This document shows positions 31,509 to 38,936 of a stretch of 38,936 nucleotides of DNA, in pieces (the first letter of the stretch is position 1; every line of letters begins with the position of its first letter). The position numbers were made by a program, and so were the translations under genes. This DNA comes from Ophiocordyceps camponoti-saundersi (nom. inval.). Taxonomy: Eukaryota; Ascomycota; Sordariomycetes; Hypocreales; Ophiocordycipitaceae. The stretch covers positions 9,503-48,438 of the forward strand of contig PDHQ01000227.1 of the NCBI GenBank assembly GCA_003339415.1. Reading direction: 5' to 3'. The notes below the pieces were generated by a model. That model did no database searches, was not told the origin of the DNA, and saw only the letters and a program-made list of their open reading frames with translations.

Positions 31509-32792
31509 CTAACCCGTCGTCTTGAAGTAATCGAGCTTCATGAGCCAGAAGCGGCGATAGAGAAAGATGACTTTATGCCAGAACAGGACGCGACACCAAT
31601 CCCAGGCCAGAGACAGGGAGCGCCTCCCGGACGGCGGCGGCGGCGGCAACAGGCGACCGGCGAGCTCCAGCTCGTGACGACGACAGAGGGCGCGGAAAGC
31701 AGCGGGATCGTCGGTGATGACGCCGTCGATGGCTCCGTGACGGATGGCCCAGCGCATGGTCGACTCGGAGTTGACGGTCCAGGCGAACAGGGGCCGTCCG
31801 CTGACTACGGCTGAAGAGGAAGAGAAGGAGGGGAGGAAGGGGATGGCGGTGTAAGCCATGTTGAGGGCTAAGGATGGCATCGGTCGGAGGAGGTGTCTGG
31901 CGTACGAGGCTGAGGTTCCGATGTGGGCGAGGCTGTAGTTTGGGAGGAGGCGACGGGCTGCGAGCATGGTGGAGGCCTTTGTTTGAAAGGGAGGATTTTA
32001 ACAGTTGGTTTACGTATGGGGTTTTTTCAAGTGAAGAGGTTCCTGATGGAGAGAGGGCAGGGGGGGGATTTGAATAGGGGCGGACTTACGTTCCAGCATC
32101 CTAGTATTATTCTCTTCTCCCACGCTATTGTCGTTACTGACTTGAGGGCGCGGGCGATGGCGGCTACGAGGAGTGTAGGATCGTCATCCATCTAACTCCC
32201 AATTAGTCTTGCCCATTTCAATATAAGAGGACGGGAAATCAAGGTGAAGAAAGAAGGGGATATAGAAGAGAAGCTCACCTTGATATCCAACAAGATCCAC
32301 ATCCCCCTTTTCCAAACCCTATCCTCCTCATCCTCTTCCTCCAGCGCAAGCCAAGCCAGCAAATCAGGCAAAGCAACGAGGCCCCAACCCTTCATCAGCT
32401 CGGCGTCGAAGTCGGCGACCCTGCCCTCGCGACGGAAACACCTCTCCAGCCTGTCGTCGTGGGCGAGGACGGCGATCTGGTCGCGCGATAGGCGGACGTC
32501 TGTCTCGATTGCGTGGGCGCGGCTTCGTAGCGCGCTTTGGAAGGAGGCGAGGGTGTTTTCGGGCTGGTTTGCCTTGTCGCCTCTGTGGGCTATTGTTTGT
32601 GGGAGGGGGGGCCTTGTTTGGGGGTGGGTGGTTCTCCAGGGGGGTGGTGGTGTTGGGAGAGGGGAGTCTTTTTTTGCTTCGTGTTAGTGACTGTGTTGTC
32701 TGTTTGGAGATGGAGGATGGGGATGGGGATGGGGATGGTGTCATACCCTCTAAGCGATCCTTTTGGACAAGCGGATGCGTCTCTTCGGCCAT
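31509..32792 (-). CDS. glycerophosphodiester phosphodiesterase family protein (Pgc1-like)
   Basis: Four exons, 32792-32747, 32667-32279, 32191-32090 and 31976-31509, join in frame to 334 residues. Splicing intron 1 at CAAAAAAAG restores LPQTIAHRGDKANQPENT, with catalytic His43-Arg44 and the ENT motif. AIETDVRLSRD and LAHDDRLERC follow, then LLDIK, IILGCWN, LAHIGTSASYA, FAWTVNS and GVITDDP. This order is that of the GDPD TIM barrel as in yeast Pgc1, which cleaves phosphatidylglycerol to diacylglycerol. The C-terminus (VLFWHKVIFLYRRFWLMKLDYF) is hydrophobic and basic, suggesting membrane association. The exon 2 acceptor could be nine bases earlier, also in frame. The frame is open upstream to an ATG at 33071, which would add a 93-residue Ser-rich extension. 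The acceptor of exon 4 (AAAG) is weak. Confidence 0.85.
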
Positions 32793-33783
32793 TGATGTGG
32801 TTTCTTTTGCGCTGTGTCTTTCCTTGGTTGTTTGAGTTGTCGATTGAGATTCGTCGAGAGGGGTTTTTGGTGGTGAAGAGGAGCTGGAGAGGGATGAAGA
32901 GGAGGAAGAGGAGGAAGAGGAGGACAGTGTCGGTCGTTGCTTTTCGGTGTGGTTTTTCTTTCTGGTCGTACCGAGGCACGGACCTTTCCTACTACAACCC
33001 TGACACTGACAACTTGACACGGCAGATGGCGCTGTAGCTTCAGAATCACCCGCAGCTTCTATCACGACCATGCCCTCTCACCCGGTAATTCATCCTCAAC
33101 TGGAAACCTATCCGTACAAGGCTGCCTGCCCTCGCTGCTCTGCCCTGCTCTGCCCAACCTACACACACATGCATACAGGCTACGGCACGCCAGTCTCTCC
33201 TCGGAAGGAGACGAACTACTCACTGTGAGGGAATTGCTACCCCTTGGGTAAAAAAAGAAGCAAAGACATGGATCGGCTGGCTAGCTGCCGTCTCAGCTAC
33301 GGACAGCCCCACCCCGGAACCCCGGACCGACCCGGAAGCCGGAAAGTTCGGAGCAGATGCCCGTGTCCTTGATTCTGTATCCCGATCACCACGCTTCTCC
33401 GGATGCTGTCGTCTAATCAATGGTGTCATCTCAAAGTCGAAATCAATAGCCAACACGCAGTACTGATACTAACCGTCGGGAAGACGAAAAGAACTCACGT
33501 ATGTACGCACGTACATAAGTCGTACTCATGTAAAGCTGAGCGGACATGTACAATAGGCGAATACTACCTCCCTACCCAGTCATAGCTTCGATTCCACAAT
33601 ATCATCAGTCGAGACAAACTTTTTTGGAGCGGGACGATAGAGCATCACTCAGGCTTGCAGTGTTGATGAATAGCAACAGTCATATCCTACGCTATCAACA
33701 TCCATTACTCGTACGATCAGGGCTGTAGCGTCGTGGCCCTTCAACTCGGTTCCTCATCCGCCCAACAATGTTTGGACATTATT
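32793..33783. other. intergenic upstream of the Pgc1-like gene
   Basis: It includes the possible N-terminal extension of the phosphodiesterase (32793-33071, minus, Ser-run coded by AGGAGG-type repeats). The remainder (33072-33783) shows no supported gene, only short CCGGA- and CTGCC-rich stretches. Confidence 0.45.
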
Positions 33784-34128
33784 TCACCCATTTCCTTCAA
33801 TCATCGGCATCGTATCCACTGATTTCATCCCGTCGGCCAAGAGCAGCTTCCGCGTTACTTCATCCTCCTCGAGCAATGCTTGGCGTTTGGCCGCCGTTGA
33901 CGTCCTGCTCGCATCCGTGTAGCCAGCCTTGCAGCCTCTGCGGCCCCGGGCCTCCATTGGTGAATACGCGCCGCCTCCATCGATAGCGTCGTCAATCATA
34001 CCGTCATCAGGCTCTACCTCTTGAGGCAAAACACCAGTGCCTTGTTGCGCAATATGACTGATTGACTCGTGATCCGTGCCTCCTAGAGATGGAATTGACT
34101 TTGACTGCTCTGGTCCACTGCTTTGGTC
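33784..34128 (-). other. unassigned open frame, possible exon or gene remnant
   Basis: A 114-codon open frame runs from just after a TGA (34131-34129) to the stop at 33784, with its first ATG only at about codon 40. It reads like protein (DDGMIDDAIDGGGAYSPMEA; RQALLEEDEVTRKLLLADGM) with GC-rich third positions, but has no start, no clear acceptor and no recognised domain. It lies directly downstream of the SET-domain gene on the same strand. It may be an orphan 3' exon, a decayed gene or chance. Confidence 0.3.
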
Positions 34129-34145
34129 TCAAGGATTGTAGGCCT

Positions 34146-35672
34146 CTAGCTAAAGTCTTCCTCGTCCTCGAAATCTGTCGACGAGGCGAGATATTTCACC
34201 ACGTCTTCATGTGTGAGCAACGTCGACTTCTGTTGAACGAAATGTCAGCTCCGAGCCTCCGGTGCGACCCCTTGTCCGTCAAGTACATGTACTTGCCTCA
34301 AGCTGCAGCGCCTCCGATGCAGCCTCGAGAAGGCCCGTCTCTACCTCTCGCAGCGCCGCCGCTGCCGCAACGCATGCGTCTCGCTCCTTTGCTTCCTCGG
34401 GAGGCACACATGTCTTGATCCGGGCCAGCTGTGCTTCGACCCGCTCATGTATCACGGCAACGGCACGGAGCCGGAAGACGCTGCTGAGACGGTGGTCCTC
34501 GACGAGCGTCTCCAGCTCGGTAGCTCGCTCGGTAATGTCCTCATCCTGCCAGAGGAGCCTCAGCTGACAACCCCCCTCTACGTCCTGAACAAGTCGGAAT
34601 CCTAGGCCGTCCTCTTCGTTGAGGGAGAGAAGATAGGCAAAGGGGCTCTCCCACTTAAGAGCTGCGCCTTTCCAGTGCAAGCTCACGACGGGCGAGCGGC
34701 CAAAGACGCTGAGCTTGGCCTTGGCCAGCGGGTCATCCAGTGGCGGGGCGATGGGGAGCGTCAAGTGTTTGACGGCGCCATCGGCCTCGACAAAGCCATA
34801 GTTGAAGAGCATCTCGGCGGCCGACTTGGCCTCTCCGTACGAAATGGTCACCTCCTGTCCAGCGCCGCCCGGATGCGCGCAAAGCTCAACGTGGGACGTG
34901 CCGTCGTCCACTTCATAGTGAGCAGTCGGGCGGGCAGAGTGATTGACCATGTCAAGGCCCGGCACCATGGCGACGCCCAAGTGCGGCAGCTCGAGGCAGC
35001 GAGAGCGAAACCAGGCATCGCAGAGGATCCAGTCGCTGAGCGACGCCGAGCCTCGGCCTTTCCATAGAAGGTCGTACCAGAAAGACAAAGGCTCGGACTC
35101 GTCACGAAGCGTGTCAAACTCACGGGTCAGAGCGGCGAGTTTGGCGTCTACCGCAGGCTATCGCGTCATCAATCTCCGGGATTAACAACTCCGTCTCGTC
35201 TCATCTCACCTCGAGCGACGTGCCCATCAACAGAAGGCGCTCGGATTTCGACCACATGGTAGGCACCGGAACCGAGCGCGGCAAAAGGCGGAGATAATCG
35301 GTCCATGGCGTGGATATCAGAGTCCTGCCGTGGCCCTTGTCACGACGAGAATGAACGAGATGACACAGCAGATAGAGAACAGCATCGAACCGAGCAGACT
35401 GCGAACCGATCAGTAGAGCTGGTAGGGCTTAGAGTAGGGGGTAGTACCCGTTGCCCGACAGCTTCGAGGAGCTGCTTGAAATTGGTATCAACCTTGGCGT
35501 AGTCGTCGGCACTCAGTAACAAGTCGCGAGGCACCCTGAGCAAAACGTCGGCGTCATCATCTCGCATGAAGCCAAGTCCCTTGTCGTCGATATGCCGCAG
35601 CTGGATGCCGTCGAGCAGCAGGCCGTAGAGGCGCGCCCAGGCCAAAAAGGCGTCGGGGAGCGATGACGCCAT
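34146..35672 (-). CDS. SET-domain protein (SETD6/RuBisCO-methyltransferase-like)
   Basis: Four exons, 35672-35448, 35398-35210, 35157-34297 and 34229-34146, join in frame to 452 residues. Exon 1 encodes a helical start (LPDAFLAWARLYG; GLGFMRDDDADVLLRVPRDLLLS), the N-terminal part of a split SET domain. Exon 2 encodes ARFDAVLYLLCHLVHSRRD. Exon 3 has DAWFRSRCLELP, the catalytic-core DMVNHSARPTAHYE and SYGEAKSAAEMLFNYGFVE, then a helical C-terminal substrate-binding-like region. Such enzymes are non-histone lysine methyltransferases; the substrate here is unknown. The last intron has a GC donor (GAG|GCAAGT) and CAG acceptor. Using it, the protein ends KSTLLTHEDVVKYLASS...EDEEDFS; without it the frame ends at 34279 after ASTCT. 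Exon 1 uses a GTACTA donor. Confidence 0.85.
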
Positions 35673-36358
35673 TGCCGAGGGTCCTCTGTAGGTGGGATGC
35701 ATGTATGTAAGTGAGTAAATAGGTGAGTGTCTCTCCCTGCGAGACTGGAATACATACGTAGGTATGTACGGCGGGTACGGCTCGGGGTTTATATAAGCGC
35801 TTCCCCTTCTTCAGGATCAGGATTCAGGACACAGTCCCTGTCTGCCTCTGATGGACACGGGGCCTCCAAGGTAGTGAAGAGTATGTATGCTCTTCGTCTA
35901 CGGATACTATAGTTTCTACGGGCCATGTCGAGTCTGACCAAGTCTGTCGTGGTGTCGAGGGTTAGTCAGCTTTCATCCAGTTTTCATCGTAGCTCCCCTC
36001 CTCGACCTCAACCTCTCTTTATCTCCCTCTTCCCCCCCCCAAGACAGACAAACCAAACAACAGCAACCGTTGCGGTCAAAGGAGCAGAGGAAAAACTACG
36101 TCATGGTGAGCAGCTCGCTTTGAAGCTGTTGGATAATGCAGGCCATCGTCTTAATAAGACCGGCCTATGATGACGCACCGCAGAGACTGGCTCATCATGA
36201 CGCACCGCAACGAGCTGCTCGACTCATCAGAGGGACAGGAAGAAAAGAAACTGACATTCGCTACGCTAAACTGCTTTTCATCATCAATCATAAAGCTATG
36301 GACATGATAAACCGTCAACTCCCGGATATGATAGACCGTTCACGTGCCTCCCCTCCGT
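35673..36358. other. intergenic between the SET-domain and cysteine-repeat genes
   Basis: It holds the promoter of the SET-domain gene and the 3' region of the cysteine-repeat gene. TGACGCACCGCA occurs at 36171-36182 and again at 36198-36209. A possible small plus-strand gene is listed separately. Confidence 0.5.
35925..36170 (+). CDS. possible small protein gene (low support)
   Basis: The open frame starts MSSLTKSVVVSR and ends AEEKLRHGEQLALKLLDNAGHRLNKTGL. The middle is C/T-rich and could be an intron (donor GTTAGT at 35961, acceptor CAG at 36047), which would keep the frame and leave about 52 residues. No domain is recognised. A chance open frame is just as possible. Confidence 0.25.
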   Translation: MSSLTKSVVVSRVSQLSSSFHRSSPPRPQPLFISLFPPPRQTNQTTATVAVKGAEEKLRHGEQLALKLLDNAGHRLNKTGL

Positions 36359-38770
36359 CTACCGCCCATCGTACCGTGACAAGATGCATTGGCAAGCAGC
36401 CATCACCTTGCCCATCACCACCCAGGTCGCGTCCCTCCTCCGGATAGGCCCCGATTCCTTGATTGTTTCTTGCCGTTCATCTCCTTCTACCGTCTCTGTC
36501 TCGACACTGTTACATCTCGCCGAGATCAGAGACATGGTTTCGTCGCCGAGGCCCTGAACATCGAGCGGCATCCCATCCGCCAGCGCCCGGCAGACGGCGA
36601 CGGCACTCTGACCGAGTGTAGTTTGCAGGCCTTCCCGGCATTCGTGTTCCTCACAGACAGGGAACGGCCTTTCGGATTGACCCGGCAACGACTCTACGAC
36701 ATCTACGTCTTCGGATGTGACGCATCTGCAGGCTTCCGCCACCGCCCCGGGCCTGGCGCAGGCTGCATCAAGCCCGGCCGGCGTCTCTGGCGGCGGAAGC
36801 TGGTTCTCCTGAGACCACTGCAGCTGGTGGCAGAACCGACGCACCCCGATGTTCTGGTCCAGCGCCTCGTCAAGACTGGCGTAGCACCGGTTCCGCGCGC
36901 ATTGGGGCTTGGCCCAGTCGGCTTCACCCTCAGGATCGTGGCAGTCGCAGGCCTTGGATATACTCTGCGCTCCGGGGCAGCTCAGCTGGAGCCCCGTAAA
37001 CTTGGGCGGGCTCACCGCCGTCGTCGCCCGCGATCGTCTCCACGTCTTGCAGAACTTATCGATGGACGCCACGTGGTCGATGCGGCGATAGCAAGCGTCG
37101 TGGAGGCATTGGGGCGACGTCCAGACGCTCGCTTCGTCCGGCAGGGCGCAGAAGCAGGCTTCCTCGACCTCTTTGGAATCCGCGCAGCCTTTCGGGATCT
37201 CGACCTTTTCAGCATCGAGCGTCAGCTGACGCAACGTCGGCATGCAGAAGCCAAGAACGCCAAGGTGGAAATCTCCCTTGAACGAGCGGTCGATGGAGCT
37301 GAAGCACGAGTCGCGGTAGCAGTGGGCCGGTCCCAGGTTTCCCAGCCACACGCTCCGGCTGCCGGGAGGCACGACGCAGTCGCAGGCCTTGCGGAGGGAG
37401 GCCGTGTTGCGGCAGCTGGAGCCGAGTCCCGTCAGGGCCGCCTCCGGATCTTGGCCCGGGTTGCGGATCACACTCTTACAAAAGTCGAAGGCAGTAACAT
37501 CACCGCCACTAAGAGTGTTTTCGATACCGCGGTAGCACTCATCCGCCACGCAGGCCGGCGCTTCCCACTGCGTCGCGACGCATGAGCAGGCTGACCGGAC
37601 GGCGGCGGTATCGAAGCACTGCGGGCCGAACCGGTAGCGGCGGATGTCGCGCTCAAACTTGGCCGGTGCCATGGTCTGCGCCTCATCGCAGTAGCTCTCG
37701 ATGGCGTTCTTGGACCCTTCATAGTACTCTTCCATGACGCCGTAGCACTCGTCGTGGGCGCAGGCCGGATGCTGCCACTCGTGACTCGGTCTCATACATA
37801 GACAGGCTTCGATCAGCTCTCCGTATCGGCAGCCCAGGCGTCTGACGTCGTGGGACAGCGAGGGCATGCCTGGTTCCCCGGCGGACGACGGGTCATGGCT
37901 GTCGAGGACCGTCTCGCAGTAGTTTACGGCATGTCGACCCAAATGTTTCCGCAAGTTTTGGAAGCATTGGCCCTCCTCACACACCGGCTCCAAGTCGCCG
38001 CCGCTGCCGAGCTCGGGCCCGGGGGTGGTGACGCAGCGGCACGCCTGAATTTGCCTCTGAACATCGCACTGACGGCTAGCGAGGTGGAAGCCCGTGATGG
38101 ACGTGACGCGGCCGGCGAGCATCCCCTTGCACATGCTTTGGATGGAGTCGCCCACCAACAGCTCCATGGCTATATAGCAGTCGTCCTGCAGGCACTGAGG
38201 TGATTTCCACGGTCGGCTCCAGGGCACCGCCGCCTGACACACTTCGACGACGACATGTCTCTCGGCGCAGGCGTCTACATCGGTCAAGACGGTCACGTTG
38301 TTGTACGGGTTGGCGGCTGTCTGGGTGTCGCCGAAGGTGGCTAGGTAGCAGAAGTCGGTAACGGCCTCGGCACCTCCCATCTTGCTCTCCAGCGCTCGGC
38401 GACACTCCTTGACACCCGGCGTCGAGGTCCTGGCCACGCAGGCGCACGAGGCTCGCAGCACGCCGTCGGACGTGGTGCAGTGGTCGCGGACATACTGCCC
38501 AGCCTCGCCGGCGCGCAGGAGGGACAGGTCTCTGGCCTCGTCAGTCGTCGCCTCTTCGTTCTGGTCGCAGAAACGGTTCATGGTCGGCGTCCTGTTATCG
38601 AAGGCGTGGGACAGACCCATCAAGCACTTGTTGTGCCGAGAACAGCTCTTTGCGTTCAGTCCTTCCTGGATTATGGTTCGGATTCTTTGATGGTAAAGCT
38701 TCGATATGCTCTCTTCAGCACTCGCCATGACGGCTGAGACCAGCGCCAGGGCTGGGAGAAGATGCCTCAT
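36359..38770 (-). CDS. secreted ten-repeat cysteine-rich protein, 803 aa
   Basis: A single exon with a classic signal peptide (MRHLLPALALVSAVMASA, cleavage near 18). The mature part is about ten tandem copies of a six-Cys unit, C-x4-C-[YF]...FC...C-x8-[AS]C-x-C, beginning near residues 43, 118, 193, 264, 337, 407, 484, 555, 624 and 706, so a period of about 72. Copies 3-9 are most regular (for example ACVADECYRGIE, KACDCV). Copy 2 lacks two cysteines, and copy 10 has a long insertion. Other residues diverge strongly, so the repeat is old. There is no membrane helix or GPI signal. Paired cysteines suggest disulphide-bonded modules in an extracellular or wall protein. I do not recognise the family; it lacks the single eight-Cys pattern of CFEM. 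The start at 38770 is the Met directly before the signal peptide. Upstream sequence is degraded. Confidence 0.82.
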   Translation of the reverse strand: MRHLLPALALVSAVMASAEESISKLYHQRIRTIIQEGLNAKSCSRHNKCLMGLSHAFDNRTPTMNRFCDQNEEATTDEARDLSLLRAGEAGQYVRDHCTTSDGVLRASCACVARTSTPGVKECRRALESKMGGAEAVTDFCYLATFGDTQTAANPYNNVTVLTDVDACAERHVVVEVCQAAVPWSRPWKSPQCLQDDCYIAMELLVGDSIQSMCKGMLAGRVTSITGFHLASRQCDVQRQIQACRCVTTPGPELGSGGDLEPVCEEGQCFQNLRKHLGRHAVNYCETVLDSHDPSSAGEPGMPSLSHDVRRLGCRYGELIEACLCMRPSHEWQHPACAHDECYGVMEEYYEGSKNAIESYCDEAQTMAPAKFERDIRRYRFGPQCFDTAAVRSACSCVATQWEAPACVADECYRGIENTLSGGDVTAFDFCKSVIRNPGQDPEAALTGLGSSCRNTASLRKACDCVVPPGSRSVWLGNLGPAHCYRDSCFSSIDRSFKGDFHLGVLGFCMPTLRQLTLDAEKVEIPKGCADSKEVEEACFCALPDEASVWTSPQCLHDACYRRIDHVASIDKFCKTWRRSRATTAVSPPKFTGLQLSCPGAQSISKACDCHDPEGEADWAKPQCARNRCYASLDEALDQNIGVRRFCHQLQWSQENQLPPPETPAGLDAACARPGAVAEACRCVTSEDVDVVESLPGQSERPFPVCEEHECREGLQTTLGQSAVAVCRALADGMPLDVQGLGDETMSLISARCNSVETETVEGDERQETIKESGPIRRRDATWVVMGKVMAACQCILSRYDGR

Positions 38771-38936
38771 CCTGTGACTCGACTGCTGTGGAGCAAAAGG
38801 GGGGGGGGGGGGGGGGGGCAAAAAAACCCCCGGGGGAAAAATTTTTACCTTGTCTCGAAGGGAAGGACTTTAGGATCCGGTGGAAAACGGGGTGTAAGAG
38901 GTTTTCCCCGTTTGGGTTGGTGTTCTTTGTGGGGGG
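38771..38936. other. low-quality window end with poly-G20
   Basis: G20 at 38799-38818 is followed by A7, C5, G5, A5 and T5 runs and G/T-rich sequence ending in G6. This homopolymer ladder looks like degraded read or assembly-edge sequence. The promoter of the cysteine-repeat gene cannot be read here. Confidence 0.75.

Noticed and set aside
14445..33071. Lipid-metabolism gene cluster (Sac phosphatase, ERG4, PLD1, COQ7, Pgc1)
   Set aside because: The genes alternate in orientation, are interspersed with unrelated housekeeping genes and belong to separate pathways, so ordinary genome order explains them.
36389..37585. 398-codon plus-strand frame
   Set aside because: It is antisense to the cysteine-repeat gene; the opposite strand has a signal peptide and regular cysteine spacing, which this frame lacks.

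Overview
The window looks like nuclear DNA of a filamentous ascomycete, probably Sordariomycetes and possibly Hypocreales. The coding regions are GC-rich. Short introns (about 45-180 bases) carry fungal GTRNGT-type donors and CTAAC-like branch sites. The gene set is typical Pezizomycotina housekeeping, and the intergenic DNA is full of TACCTACC/TACATACA microsatellites. No tRNA, rRNA, CRISPR array or bacterial operon structure was seen. The window begins in a long poly-G run and ends in degraded homopolymer-rich sequence, so it is probably a whole short contig with poor ends.

Layout. 1-3600 has no convincing gene but holds an 810-base element with two identical 160-base terminal direct repeats, a 5-base target duplication and a possible primer-binding site, which suggests a TRIM-like miniature LTR element. 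3601-5919 (-) is a Barentsz/CASC3-domain protein. A poly-G block (6226-6349) follows. 7249-7630 is a miniature inverted-repeat element with 127-base termini and a perfect 9-base target duplication, as in Mutator-like elements. 7953-8349 (-) is an 83-residue Tyr/Ser/Asn/Gly-rich protein on three exons. 9844-10398 (+) is a conserved-looking hypothetical protein behind a long microsatellite tract.

From 10.7 to 35.7 kb the DNA is dense with core genes: transketolase (-), a Bmt6-type 25S rRNA methyltransferase (+), a Sac2-type phosphoinositide phosphatase (-), V-ATPase subunit c (+), the C-24(28) sterol reductase ERG4 (-), phospholipase D1 (+), COQ7 (-), the Paf1-complex protein RTF1 (+), a Pgc1-like glycerophosphodiester phosphodiesterase (-) and a SET-domain methyltransferase (-). 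Several concern lipids or membranes (Sac phosphatase, ERG4, PLD1, Pgc1, COQ7, V-ATPase), but orientation alternates and nothing suggests a cluster. Gene models were rebuilt by splicing. All multi-exon models keep frame, and several have tiny exons (7, 12, 13 and 17 bases); one has a GC-AG intron.

36359-38770 (-) is the most unusual gene. It encodes an 803-residue secreted protein made almost entirely of about ten divergent copies of a six-cysteine repeat that I do not recognise as a named family.
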